Numbered from the stretch's first letter, positions 1 to 7,900 are shown. The stretch is 17,390 nucleotides of DNA from JBDNIO01 sp041688215 (GCA_041688215.1 JBDNIO010000165.1:1-17390); one strand, 5' to 3'. Notes: generated by a model from the letters alone, not told the origin. Translations and numbers: made by a program.

Positions 1-92
1 ATTAAATATTTTCGGGGCGCTCGCAATGACAAAAAACTGGCACATTCTGCCTTAGCTGAGTTTCAGACATAATCAAGAGGGATTTTATTAAA

Positions 93-112
93 CGATCATT
101 CTTTTTTGATCG
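93..112. repeat. Short inverted repeat upstream of tetR
   Basis: CGATCA (93-98) and TGATCG (107-112) form a perfect 6-bp inverted repeat around an 8-nt T-rich spacer. It lies about 65 bp upstream of the proposed tetR -10 box. It could be a regulator site or the tail of a terminator from a gene left of the window. Only the symmetry is seen; no function is shown. Confidence 0.3.
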
Positions 113-150
113 AGATTTTGAAACTTACTACGGCCACACCATAACAATTA

Positions 151-160
151 ACCGAACGGT
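151..160. promoter_or_regulatory. Candidate TetR-type operator ACCGAACGGT
   Basis: ACCG-AA-CGGT is a 10-bp palindrome apart from its two central bases. It has the ACCGNNCGGT form often seen in TetR-family operators. It sits just upstream of the -10 box TATACT (177-182), within the promoter of the regulator gene itself, which suggests autorepression. Binding by the adjacent TetR protein is inferred. Confidence 0.45.
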
Positions 161-176
161 AAGTCAATTATTATGT

Positions 177-182
177 TATACT
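177..182 (+). promoter_or_regulatory. Candidate -10 box of tetR
   Basis: TATACT matches the sigma-70 -10 consensus at 5 of 6 positions. No good -35 hexamer lies 16-18 bp upstream. Initiation near 188-190 would leave the upstream ATG at 183 untranscribed, which agrees with translation starting at 219. Confidence 0.35.
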
Positions 183-208
183 ATGTGTCCCGTAGCCGAT
201 TCACAGCT

Positions 209-213
209 AGGAG
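209..213 (+). promoter_or_regulatory. RBS that fixes the tetR start
   Basis: AGGAG lies 5 nt before the ATG at 219. The earlier in-frame ATG at 183 has no Shine-Dalgarno sequence and abuts the proposed -10 box. Confidence 0.7.
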
Positions 214-218
214 TATCA

Positions 219-887
219 ATGGGCCGCCGCCCCACATCTGAGCAAGGCGACACCAAAAAACAGATACAGGCCGCCGCGTTCTCGCTATTCGGCCGCTATG
301 GGTACGACGGCGTATCCATGCTGACCGTCGCCCGCGCCAGCGGCATTACCAAAGCCGCGCTTTACTGGTATTACGCCGGCAAGGAAGCACTGTATACCGA
401 TTGCATGCACCGCCTGAACGCCCTGTTCCGCGAGCACGTTCTCGAACGCATGCAGACCGAGCGCGACCCGATCGAGCGGTTGATGCTCATTTTTAGCGGC
501 ATGGGCTCGTTAATGGCAGACCCGCGCGTGAAGCAGGGGGTCGCCGGCTACTGGTTACAGCCCAGCACCGCAGAAGTGCCCGAAGCCCTGGCCGCGCAGG
601 CTCAGTTTGAAGAGGCTTCAGCACATATTGTGGCCAGCACACTTCAGGAAGCGGTCGACGCCGGACAACTGGACATGCAGATTTCAGTGAATGAAATGGC
701 CAACGCGATTATCGCAACCATGGAAGCCATTGTGCTGCCCCTGCGCCGTAACACGCCGGAACGCAGCCGCCAGTTAATAGGCGCGCTTGCGCACACCTTC
801 TTCAAGGCCCACACCGCTGGGCCGGAACTGGCGCGCGACGCCATCAATGTCGCATTCAGACCCGCTCCTCTGGCAGCTAATGCCTGA
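219..887 (+). CDS. TetR/AcrR-family transcriptional regulator
   Basis: A 222-aa one-component repressor. The N-terminal DNA-binding domain covers about residues 13-60. Its pattern is typical TetR: an A-A-F-x-L-F-G-R-Y-G-Y-D-G segment, then V-A-R-A-S-G-I-T-K-A-A-L-Y-W-Y-Y as the helix-turn-helix, then GKEALY opening helix 4. The rest is the variable helical ligand-binding and dimerisation domain, whose effector cannot be predicted. The start at 219 is preferred over the in-frame ATG at 183 because AGGAG lies 5 nt upstream and because MGRRP is a usual opening for the family. The gene lies 85 bp upstream of the aldehyde dehydrogenase on the same strand, so it may control that gene or the wider catabolic cluster (inference). 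The palindrome at 151-160 suggests autoregulation. Confidence 0.9.
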   Translation: MGRRPTSEQGDTKKQIQAAAFSLFGRYGYDGVSMLTVARASGITKAALYWYYAGKEALYTDCMHRLNALFREHVLERMQTERDPIERLMLIFSGMGSLMADPRVKQGVAGYWLQPSTAEVPEALAAQAQFEEASAHIVASTLQEAVDAGQLDMQISVNEMANAIIATMEAIVLPLRRNTPERSRQLIGALAHTFFKAHTAGPELARDAINVAFRPAPLAANA

Positions 888-972
888 GGCCGCAAACTAC
901 GTTAAACTTGTTCCAACAATTCAGTCATTCGCCTGCTTTGGCGCACCACTGAAACTATAACGAGGAGACACT

Positions 973-2430
973 ATGAGTACCGCAGCACGAGACGTCGTTG
1001 TCGATATCGCCCAGGCCCCTGATGGCCAGGAAGCTGAAATTAAACGCGTATTCGAAAAGCAACAGGTGCAGGCGCTGAAGAATCGCCGCGCCACCGCGCA
1101 AGACCGCATTTACAAGCTGAAAAAGCTCAAGCAGATGATGCTGGATAACAGTGCGGCTATCCACGAAGCTTGCTACAAGGATTTCCGCAAACGCTCCACC
1201 GAAGTCGATCTGGTGGAAGTGTTGCCAATTATTATTGAGGTTAACGAAGCCATTCGTAAGACCAAACGCTGGATGAAAGACATCCGCGTGCCCACCACCC
1301 TGGCCATGCTCGGCACCCAGGCGCGGGTAAAAATGGAGCCTAAGGGCGTTTCCCTGATCATCTCGCCCTGGAACTATCCGATTAACCTGACCATTTCACC
1401 GCTGGTATCTGCACTGGCCGCCGGTTGTACAGCGATACTGAAACCCTCGGAAATGACGCCGCACTGCTCGCAGTTAATGGAAGACATGCTCCGCGCCACC
1501 TTCGACGAAGCCGACGTGGCCGTTTTCCAGGGCGAAGTCAAAACCAGTCAGAACTTGCTGGCGCTGCCGTTTGATCACATCTTCTTCACCGGCTCACCGG
1601 CCGTGGGCAAGGTGGTAATGAACGCCGCGTCCAAGCATCTGACTTCGGTTACGCTGGAGCTGGGCGGTAAATCCCCGGCCATTTTCGACAAATCCGCGAA
1701 CCTTAAAAAACACCTCGGCAGTCTGATCTGGGGCAAGTTCGCCAATAACGGCCAAACCTGCATCGCCCCGGACCTGACCTATGTGCATGCTGACATCAAG
1801 GACGAGTTCCTGACCGCAGCCAAGGAAAAGCTGGAAGAAATGTACGGCCAGCTTGATAACATTAAAGACAATCAGGACTACTGCCGCATCGTCAACAGCA
1901 AGCATTACGAGCGCATCAAGGGCCTGCTGGAAGACGCCAAGGAAAAAGGCGCCAAGGTTAGTTTCGGCGGTTTTTCCGACGACAGCGAAGACTTCATGGC
2001 ACCCACCCTGCTTACCGATGTTGCCCCCGGCAGCAAGATGATGGAAGAGGAAATCTTCGGCCCGCTGATGCCGGTAATGTTCTTTACCGACGTGCAGGAA
2101 GTTATCGACGACATCAACAGCCGTCCCAAACCCTTGGCGCTGTACACCTACGCCAAGGACGAGGACTTCATCGAAAAAGTCGTCAATAACACCACCGCCG
2201 GCGGCACCTGCATCAACACCGCGATGATGCAATACCTGCACGGCAACCTGCCGTTTGGTGGCGTTAACAACAGCGGCATCGGCGCAGCCCATGGCTACTA
2301 CGGCTTCAAGAGCTTCTCGCATGAGCGCGCCGTGCTGCGGGATCGTTTCAGTTCAAGCTATCTGATGATGCCGCCGTATACGCCGTTTACACAGAAACTG
2401 ATCGACTGGACCACGAAATATTTCGTCTAG
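973..2430 (+). CDS. NAD(P)-dependent aldehyde dehydrogenase, class 3 (coniferyl/fatty aldehyde type)
   Basis: A 485-aa enzyme that oxidises an aldehyde to the carboxylate. It is typical of the ALDH superfamily: proton-relay region SPWNYP, nucleotide-binding FTGSPAVGK (GSPAVGK about residues 207-213), general base Glu229 in LELGGKSP, and catalytic Cys263 in NNGQTCIAPD. The C-terminal PFGGVNNSGIG...FSHERAVL block followed by a hydrophobic/aromatic tail resembles ALDH3 enzymes, which include fatty-aldehyde and coniferyl-aldehyde dehydrogenases. The start is well supported by GAGGAG about 6 nt before the ATG. No signal peptide is seen, so it should be cytoplasmic. A strong terminator follows directly, so it probably ends a tetR-ALDH unit. 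The substrate is unknown; a long-chain or aromatic aldehyde is the best guess from the class. Confidence 0.92.
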   Translation: MSTAARDVVVDIAQAPDGQEAEIKRVFEKQQVQALKNRRATAQDRIYKLKKLKQMMLDNSAAIHEACYKDFRKRSTEVDLVEVLPIIIEVNEAIRKTKRWMKDIRVPTTLAMLGTQARVKMEPKGVSLIISPWNYPINLTISPLVSALAAGCTAILKPSEMTPHCSQLMEDMLRATFDEADVAVFQGEVKTSQNLLALPFDHIFFTGSPAVGKVVMNAASKHLTSVTLELGGKSPAIFDKSANLKKHLGSLIWGKFANNGQTCIAPDLTYVHADIKDEFLTAAKEKLEEMYGQLDNIKDNQDYCRIVNSKHYERIKGLLEDAKEKGAKVSFGGFSDDSEDFMAPTLLTDVAPGSKMMEEEIFGPLMPVMFFTDVQEVIDDINSRPKPLALYTYAKDEDFIEKVVNNTTAGGTCINTAMMQYLHGNLPFGGVNNSGIGAAHGYYGFKSFSHERAVLRDRFSSSYLMMPPYTPFTQKLIDWTTKYFV

Positions 2431-2450
2431 TTAAATCCGCCTCAGTGACT

Positions 2451-2480
2451 AACCGCCCCTCTTTGCAAGGGGGCGGTTTT
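2451..2480 (+). terminator. Rho-independent terminator after ALDH
   Basis: AACCGCCCC (2451-2459) pairs with GGGGCGGTT (2470-2478) in a 9-bp perfect stem with a 10-nt loop, followed by a short T run. It begins 20 nt after the ALDH stop codon. Confidence 0.85.
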
Positions 2481-2493
2481 ATATCGATTGCAT

Positions 2494-2592
2494 AAAAAAT
2501 TTTACCGCAGAGACAAAATGACAAACGCAGAGGCCGCAAAGTTTTATCTATAAAACCTTTGCGTTGCCTTTGCGTCTCTGCGGTTAATTTTT
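2494..2592. repeat. Imperfect inverted repeat of about 100 bp (MITE/REP-like)
   Basis: The outer arms are about 20 bp and nearly identical when folded: 2494-2514 ends in ACCGCAGAGAC and 2574-2592 begins GTCTCTGCGGT. The inner arms CGCAAAG...TTTTAT and ATAAAA.CCTTTGCG also pair around 2550. CGCAGAGG/GCAAAG words recur inside. The element fills much of the gap between the ALDH terminator and prpB. The CGCAGAGAC/GCAAAGG vocabulary resembles a dispersed non-coding repeat that I recall from several proteobacterial genomes. No transposase is present. Confidence 0.6.
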
Positions 2593-2658
2593 CCAACGCT
2601 CGCATATTCGTAGACATATCAGGACTACGTATTCATTCTTCTAAAGGAGACACTCGCC

Positions 2659-3522
2659 ATGACCACCGCCTCTCAACGCTTCAAACAGGCGTTAGACGCC
2701 GAAAATCCCCTGCAAATCGTCGGCGCCATCAACGCCTACTCAGCCATGCTGGCCGAGCACAGCGGTTTCAAGGCGATTTACTTGTCCGGTGGCGGCGTGG
2801 CAAACGCCTCCTACGGCCTGCCCGATCTGGGCATGACCAGCATGAATGACGTACTCGAAGACGTGCGCCGCATTACCGCCGCCACACCCACGCCGCTGCT
2901 GGTCGACATCGACACCGGCTGGGGCAGCGCCTTCAACATCGCCCGTTCCATCAAGGAAATGGAATCCGCGGGTGCGGCCTGCGTGCACATCGAAGACCAG
3001 GTCGCCGCCAAACGTTGCGGCCATCGTCCCGGTAAGGCGATTGTTTCCAAAGAAGAAATGGTCGACCGCGTAAAAGCCTGCGTGGATGCGCGCGACGAAT
3101 TACTCATCATGGCCCGCACCGATGCGCTGGCCGTAGACGGCCTGGACGCCGCAGTCGAACGTGCCGCAGCCTGCGTAGAAGCCGGCGCGGATTTCATCTT
3201 CGCCGAAGCCATGACGGATCTGGAAATGTACAAACCGTTCGTGGGTATCGGTGTGCCGATACTCGCTAACATCACCGAATTCGGCGCAACCGATCTGTAC
3301 ACCACGGAACAACTTGAGGGCATCGGCGCGCGCATGGTGCTGTATCCGCTATCCGCTTTCCGCGCGATGAGCGCCGCGGCACTGGAAGTTTACGGTGCTA
3401 TCCGCAAGGATGGCTCGCAACAAAACGTAGTGGATAAAATGCAACCCCGTATGGACTTGTATGACCACCTCGGTTATCACGAATATGAGCAAAAACTGGA
3501 CGCCCTGTTCGGCGGCAAATAG
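2659..3522 (+). CDS. prpB: 2-methylisocitrate lyase (PrpB)
   Basis: A 287-aa enzyme of the isocitrate lyase/PEP mutase superfamily. It cleaves 2-methylisocitrate to pyruvate and succinate, the last step of the methylcitrate cycle for propionyl-CoA. It aligns almost end to end with my recollection of E. coli PrpB: NPLQIVG.INA, YLSGGGVA, LLVDIDTGWGS with the Mg-binding Asp residues, HIEDQVAAKRCGHRPGKAIVSKEEMVDR with catalytic Cys120 in KRCGH, MARTDALAVDGLDAA, and ILANITEFGAT. Length matches the family. AAGGAG lies 9 nt before the ATG. No prpC, prpD or acnD is in the window, so it is a detached copy or the rest of the cycle lies elsewhere. A related lyase acting on another 2-methyl or unsubstituted acid is possible, but the KRCGH and ANITEFG blocks favour PrpB. 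Confidence 0.93.
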   Translation: MTTASQRFKQALDAENPLQIVGAINAYSAMLAEHSGFKAIYLSGGGVANASYGLPDLGMTSMNDVLEDVRRITAATPTPLLVDIDTGWGSAFNIARSIKEMESAGAACVHIEDQVAAKRCGHRPGKAIVSKEEMVDRVKACVDARDELLIMARTDALAVDGLDAAVERAAACVEAGADFIFAEAMTDLEMYKPFVGIGVPILANITEFGATDLYTTEQLEGIGARMVLYPLSAFRAMSAAALEVYGAIRKDGSQQNVVDKMQPRMDLYDHLGYHEYEQKLDALFGGK

Positions 3523-3565
3523 CTGCACGCTTGAGCTTCTCCGCAGGCTGCAATAGCATAACCAG

Positions 3566-3793
3566 ATGAATGCACACGGCCATATAAGCATTGATCCAGA
3601 CGTGCGCGCAGGCAAGCCCTGTGTTACCGGCACTCGCATAACGGTGTACGACATTCTGGAATACATGGCCGGCGGCATGTCCGAGACAGATATTCTCAAT
3701 GACTTTCCCAGCCTCAAGCCTGAGGATATCCGTGCTGTGCTCGAATTCGCCGCCGCACGTGAACGCAAACTCGCAGCGTCTCCCGCAGCTTGA
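3566..3793 (+). CDS. DUF433 protein, probable antitoxin
   Basis: A 75-aa protein with the DUF433 hallmark IxxDPDVRxGKPCVxGTRITVYDILEYMAGGMSxxDIL, a winged-helix-like fold (about residues 7-60). The segment PSLKPEDIRAVLEFAAARE follows. DUF433 proteins are commonly encoded directly before PIN-like DUF5615 proteins and are taken as the antitoxin/DNA-binding partner. That arrangement is present here: the downstream gene begins at or just after this stop codon. The ribosome binding site is weak. The pair lies 43 bp after prpB on the same strand but looks unrelated to its metabolic neighbours. Confidence 0.8.
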   Translation: MNAHGHISIDPDVRAGKPCVTGTRITVYDILEYMAGGMSETDILNDFPSLKPEDIRAVLEFAAARERKLAASPAA

Positions 3794-3801
3794 TCCAAGG
3801 G

Positions 3802-4140
3802 GTGAAGTTACTCTTCGACGAAAACCTGAACCCCAAGTTAGTCGATTTGTTGGCAACGGAGTATCCCCAAAGCTCCCATCCTCTATTTCTTGACCTAACA
3901 GGCAGCAGCGATACGAGAATTTGGGAAGAGGCCTGCGCCTCGGGTTTCATAATCGTATCCAAAGACAACGATTTTCGGCAGCGCGCGTTTTTGCAGGGAC
4001 CACCGCCGAAAATTATTTGGTTATCAGTAGGTAATGCCGGCACTACAGACATCGAGAACGTACTGCGAAGTCGCGTACAAGTAGTTCGCGACTTCGCCAA
4101 AAACAACGAACAAGCCCTGCTTGTCCTTACCTTTAAGTGA
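3802..4140 (+). CDS. DUF5615 PIN-like protein, probable toxin
   Basis: About 112 aa when read from GTG at 3802. It begins M-K-L-L-F-D-E-N-L-N-P-K-L-V, the usual opening of the family. An alternative TTG at 3790 would overlap the DUF433 stop as TTGA and add four residues; the family pattern favours GTG, but the spacing of the upstream AAGGG is poor. Conserved acidic residues typical of PIN-like nucleases are visible: Asp6 in FDENL, Asp37 in SSDTRIW, and Asp55/Asp57 in VSKDNDF. With DUF433 it forms a candidate toxin-antitoxin pair. The gene looks more A/T-rich than the surrounding metabolic genes, which suggests separate acquisition. Toxicity is inferred from family and context only. Confidence 0.78.
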   Translation: MKLLFDENLNPKLVDLLATEYPQSSHPLFLDLTGSSDTRIWEEACASGFIIVSKDNDFRQRAFLQGPPPKIIWLSVGNAGTTDIENVLRSRVQVVRDFAKNNEQALLVLTFK

Positions 4141-4171
4141 AAGCAAACGTGGCGCCTGGCGGGAGTGAATT

Positions 4172-5359
4172 ATGCACGTACTGGCCATAGGCGGCGCGGG
4201 CGACATGGGGCGGGCCACCTTGCGTGTGGTCTGCGATTTTTTTGAAGTTGAACGCATTACCGTGGCGGATATCGACCCCGCCGCGGCCACTACAACGGCT
4301 ACCGCACTGGGCGCCAAAGCACGCACCCTGCACCTGGACGTGCTGGATTCCAGCGCATTATCCCAGGCCATCAACAACGCGGATGTGGTGCTGAATACCA
4401 GCGGCCCGTTTTTTCGCTACGGTCTGATTGTGCTTAAAGCCAGTATTGCCGCCAGCAAACCCTATTTTGACGTCTGTGACGATCCCGAACCCACGCTCGG
4501 CATGCTCGCCCATGACCGGGTTGCCCAGGAAAACGGAGTTCTAGCGGTCATCAATCTCGGCGCCAGCCCCGGCATCACCAATATGCTGGCGCTCAAGGCC
4601 TATCGCGAGCTCGACCGGGTAGACCGGCTCACAACCTGTTGGAATGTCGACGGTAAGACCGCCGAGGCCGAGTTCAGTTACGACCATCCCCGTGCCAGCG
4701 CCGCCTATGTGCACTGGATGCAGCAGCTCACCGGCGACATTTTAGTTTATAAACACGGCGCACGCACTAACGTTAAACCAATGACACCTCTGCCCATTCA
4801 CTACCCTGGCCGCGGTAAACGTCTGGGCTACCGCTGCGGCCATCCGGAAGCCGTCACCCTGGGCAAAAATTTTCCCGAATTGGCGGAAGCGCCTAATTTG
4901 ATGGTGCTTGGCGCCCCGTTGCGTATCTTTCTGAGCACGCTGGCACGCAGAGTAGACCGCGGCAAATGCGGTATCGAAGAGGCGGCCTTCGATTTGTCCC
5001 AGCGCAACAGCTCCGTGCTGGATATGGACAGCAAACTGAAAATCTTTTTTGCAAATCTTAAAAAGCAAGTGGAATTGCCGGAGTTGTTCGCCATCGCCGA
5101 AGGCACAAAAGACGGCAAAGACTGCACTGTGGCCGCCGCTTTGGGTGCCTACCCGGATTACAGTGTGGATGAGCTAACCGGCCTGTCACTGGCGCTGGGT
5201 CTGCGGCTGTTTCTGGACGGAAAGCTGAAGGATACCGGCGTACATGCCCCCGAAACCATTATTGATCCGGATGATTTTTTCCGCGCACTGCTACCTTATT
5301 GCAGGATCCCACATCCGCCCGAAACCATTGAAGAAATAGTTGAGATAACACGCATATGA
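4172..5359 (+). CDS. Saccharopine dehydrogenase-like NAD(P)-binding oxidoreductase
   Basis: A 395-aa protein opening with a Rossmann motif, VLAIGGAGDMGRATLR (Gly-rich loop about residues 7-12), followed by an acidic strand end VADID expected to contact the cofactor ribose. DVVLNTSGPFFRYG and INLGASPGITNMLA are typical of the saccharopine dehydrogenase NADP-binding family. Few members of this family make lysine; many sit in secondary or catabolic operons with unknown substrates. GGGAG lies 7 nt before the ATG. The stop overlaps the amidase start by 4 bp (ATGA), so the two are translationally coupled. It opens a four-gene run through 9408. Its role there, perhaps oxidation or reduction of an amino or imino intermediate, is inference. 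Confidence 0.85.
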   Translation: MHVLAIGGAGDMGRATLRVVCDFFEVERITVADIDPAAATTTATALGAKARTLHLDVLDSSALSQAINNADVVLNTSGPFFRYGLIVLKASIAASKPYFDVCDDPEPTLGMLAHDRVAQENGVLAVINLGASPGITNMLALKAYRELDRVDRLTTCWNVDGKTAEAEFSYDHPRASAAYVHWMQQLTGDILVYKHGARTNVKPMTPLPIHYPGRGKRLGYRCGHPEAVTLGKNFPELAEAPNLMVLGAPLRIFLSTLARRVDRGKCGIEEAAFDLSQRNSSVLDMDSKLKIFFANLKKQVELPELFAIAEGTKDGKDCTVAAALGAYPDYSVDELTGLSLALGLRLFLDGKLKDTGVHAPETIIDPDDFFRALLPYCRIPHPPETIEEIVEITRI

Positions 5360-6849
5360 ATGAGTACGGAAACCACGACGGCCTGGGCCTAGCCAAACTC
5401 ATACGCGACGGCGAAGTCAGCGCCCGCGAATTACTCGACGAAGCCCTGGCGCGTGTCGAGCGGGTTAACCCGCAACTGAACGCGGTTATCCGCCCCATGA
5501 CCGAACAGGCCAACGCCACGCTTGAAGTCGGCGTGCCGGACGGCCCGTTCGCCGGCGTGCCATTCCTGTTGAAAGACCTGATCGCCACCTACGCTGGCGT
5601 GCCCATGATGAGCGGCTCGCGCTTTTTCAAGGATTACATTCCCGACGCAGACAGCGAACTGGTCAAACGTTTCAAACAGGCCGGGCTGGTCACGTTCGGC
5701 AGAACCGCGACTCCGGAATTTGGCGTTACCCCAATCACCGAACCGGAACTCACCGGCGCCACGCGCAACCCCTGGAACCTGCAACACACCCCCAACGGTT
5801 CCAGCGGCGGTTCAGCCGCGGCGGTTGCGGCTCGCATTCTGCCCATTGCCAGTGGCGGCGATGGCGGTGGTTCCATCCGCACGCCAGCCGGCGCCTGCGG
5901 TTTATTTGGCATGAAGCCTTCGCGCGGGCGTAATCCCATCGGTCCGGGATTCGGCGAACCCTGGTGGGGATTTGCGGTAGAACATGCCCTGACTCGCAGT
6001 GTGCGCGACAGCGCCGCATTACTCGATGCCACCCACGGCGCCATTCCCGGCGCGGAATACTCCGCTCCGCCACCGCAGAATACCTATCTGGAAGACGCTG
6101 GCCGCGATCCGGGCAAACTGCGCATCGCTTACAGTACCTCCCCCATTCTGGGCCGCGAGCTCGCACCGGAATGCAAAATCGCGGTCGAGAACACGGCCAA
6201 ATCGCTGGCGGATATGGGTCACGATGTCGAAGAATTCACACCGCCGGTGGATCGCGACGAATTCATCTATGCCTACGCCTCGCTGGTGGCGGCGGACATA
6301 TCCGCCTGCATCGCAGCCGGTGAAAAACTACTCGGCCGCAAGGCCACCCGCAAGGACTTCGAGCTGCGGACCTGGGCCTTGCGCAAGATTGGCCGTGCGC
6401 TGCGCGGGGATGAAATCACGCTTAGCCGTTGGCGCCTGCAGGAATTCGCGCAAACCTGGTGTCAGGCTCTGCAACCCTACGATGCTTTCGTAACCAGCAC
6501 CCTGGTCAAAACCCCGGGGCTGATCGGCAATCTCGAGCCCACTACGTCGGAAAACTTGCAATTACAAGCCCTGACACATCTGCCGCTGGGAAAAATCGCC
6601 ACCCAGCGCAGCATGATGATAGAAAATGCACGCGCCCTGTTCGATTACTCCGGCATGACTATGCCCCAGAATGTTACCGGGCAGCCGTCGATGTCCGTGC
6701 CGCTGCACTGGAGTGCGGATGGCCTGCCGGTGGGTGTGATGTTTAGCGGCCGCTACGGCGACGAATCCACCCTTTTCCAGCTCGCCGGACAGCTGGAGCG
6801 CGCGCATCCGTGGTTCGACCGCAAGCCGCCAGTCTGTGCCGATCCCTGA
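5356..6849 (+). CDS. Amidase-signature family hydrolase
   Basis: A 497-aa cytoplasmic serine hydrolase of the amidase-signature family. The unusual Ser-cisSer-Lys triad is intact: Lys73 in PFLLKDL, Ser149 in PNGSSGGSAAAVAA, and Ser173 in GDGGGSIRTPAG. The 24-residue distance between the serines matches well-studied members such as FAAH. GLFGMKPSRGR follows as expected. It hydrolyses an amide or ester to a carboxylate. It is not a GatA, because no gatC or gatB is adjacent. The 4-bp overlap with the upstream oxidoreductase and the downstream acyl-CoA ligase suggest that its acid product is later activated to a CoA thioester (inference). 6-Aminohexanoate-cyclic-dimer hydrolase-like and other acyl-amidases share this size; the substrate cannot be set. 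Confidence 0.9.
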   Translation: MNEYGNHDGLGLAKLIRDGEVSARELLDEALARVERVNPQLNAVIRPMTEQANATLEVGVPDGPFAGVPFLLKDLIATYAGVPMMSGSRFFKDYIPDADSELVKRFKQAGLVTFGRTATPEFGVTPITEPELTGATRNPWNLQHTPNGSSGGSAAAVAARILPIASGGDGGGSIRTPAGACGLFGMKPSRGRNPIGPGFGEPWWGFAVEHALTRSVRDSAALLDATHGAIPGAEYSAPPPQNTYLEDAGRDPGKLRIAYSTSPILGRELAPECKIAVENTAKSLADMGHDVEEFTPPVDRDEFIYAYASLVAADISACIAAGEKLLGRKATRKDFELRTWALRKIGRALRGDEITLSRWRLQEFAQTWCQALQPYDAFVTSTLVKTPGLIGNLEPTTSENLQLQALTHLPLGKIATQRSMMIENARALFDYSGMTMPQNVTGQPSMSVPLHWSADGLPVGVMFSGRYGDESTLFQLAGQLERAHPWFDRKPPVCADP

Positions 6850-6914
6850 TAGAAAACATTACTTGCAATTCCTCGCCAATAGGCATTAGCTTGGTCATCC
6901 AAATACGCTGGTGT

Positions 6915-6918
6915 GGAG
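6915..6918 (+). promoter_or_regulatory. RBS that fixes the phosphotriesterase start
   Basis: GGAG lies 7 nt before the ATG at 6926. The in-frame GTG at 6911 precedes this site and lacks an RBS of its own, so 6926 is preferred. Confidence 0.65.
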
Positions 6919-6925
6919 ACTGAAC

Positions 6926-7900
6926 ATGGCGACCGTAGAGACCATCAAAGGCCCGATTGATACCGCCGACATGGGCACCACCCTGATGCATGAACACGTG
7001 TTCGTGCTTAGCCCCGAGATTCAACAGAACTTCCCCGAAATCTGGCAGGAAGATTACCGCGTTGAAGACGCGATAGAAAAACTCAAAGGCCTCACCGAAA
7101 TCGGCGTCGGCAGCATTGTCGACCCCACCGTAATCGGCCTGGGGCGTTATATTCCGCGCATCCAGCAGATTGCCGCCGAGGTGGACGTACACATCATTCC
7201 CGCCACCGGCGTTTACACCTACAACGACGTCCCGTTCTACTTCCATTTTCGCGGCCCCGACACCCTGTTCGGCGGCCCGGAACCGATGACCGACATGTTC
7301 ATCCAGGACATCGAACAGGGCATTGCCGATACCGGCGTAAAAGCCGCAATTTTAAAATGCGCGACTGAGACAGACGGCCTCACGCCAGGGGTCGAGCGCG
7401 TCTTGCGCGCGGTGGCACAGGCGCACCGCCAAACCGGCGTGCCGATTACCACGCATACCGATGCGCATACTTACCGCGGCCGCGACCAGCAAAAAATATT
7501 CCGCGAAGAAGGCGTGAATCTGGAGCGGGTTATCATCGGCCATTGCGGCGACACCACCGAGCAGGACTACCTGCGCGAGTTAATGGATAACGGCTCCGCC
7601 ATCGGTATGGATCGATTCGGCCTCGACATCCTGCTCGACTTCGAATCACGCGTGAACACCGTGGTCGACCTGTGCAAGCAAGGCTACGCCGAACGCATGG
7701 TGCTATCGCACGACACCATGTGTCACATCGACTGGTTCACCGAAGAACAGCGCCATACCAACGTGCCCAACTGGCATTACAAGCATATTCATGAGGACGT
7801 ATTGCCCGCGCTGCTGGATCGCGGTGTCACCGAAGACCAGATCGATCAAATGATGGTGCGCAATCCGCGCCGCATATTTGAAAATACCGGTACTTACTAA
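6926..7900 (+). CDS. Phosphotriesterase-family metallohydrolase (possible lactonase)
   Basis: A 324-aa TIM-barrel amidohydrolase of the phosphotriesterase family. All binuclear metal ligands can be placed: His22 and His24 in LMHEHV, Lys144 (carbamylated bridge) in AAILKCATE, His177 in TTHTDAH, His206 in IIGHCGD, and Asp263 in VLSHDTM. The family includes phosphotriesterases, phosphotriesterase-like lactonases and the less understood Php/resiniferatoxin-binding proteins, so organophosphate activity should not be assumed; lactone or ester hydrolysis is more likely in a catabolic operon. The start is ATG 6926 rather than GTG 6911. The gene lies 76 bp after the amidase, and its stop shares one base with the start of the CoA ligase (TAATG), indicating coupled translation. 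Confidence 0.9.
   Translation: MATVETIKGPIDTADMGTTLMHEHVFVLSPEIQQNFPEIWQEDYRVEDAIEKLKGLTEIGVGSIVDPTVIGLGRYIPRIQQIAAEVDVHIIPATGVYTYNDVPFYFHFRGPDTLFGGPEPMTDMFIQDIEQGIADTGVKAAILKCATETDGLTPGVERVLRAVAQAHRQTGVPITTHTDAHTYRGRDQQKIFREEGVNLERVIIGHCGDTTEQDYLRELMDNGSAIGMDRFGLDILLDFESRVNTVVDLCKQGYAERMVLSHDTMCHIDWFTEEQRHTNVPNWHYKHIHEDVLPALLDRGVTEDQIDQMMVRNPRRIFENTGTY

Noticed and set aside
183..218. Extended N-terminus of the TetR protein from ATG 183
   Set aside because: No ribosome binding site, overlaps the expected transcription start, and a good RBS sits before ATG 219.
956..961. TATAAC as a -10 box for the ALDH gene
   Set aside because: Transcription would start inside or after the ribosome binding site, and no -35 box fits.
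1594..2322. Long minus-strand open frame (242 codons) inside the ALDH gene
   Set aside because: It lies antisense to a fully convincing ALDH, and its low-complexity composition is what GC-rich antisense frames give.
6864..6892. TTGCAA-N17-TTAGCT as a promoter between amidase and phosphotriesterase
   Set aside because: The -10 candidate matches consensus at only 2 of 6 positions; read-through from the operon promoter is simpler.
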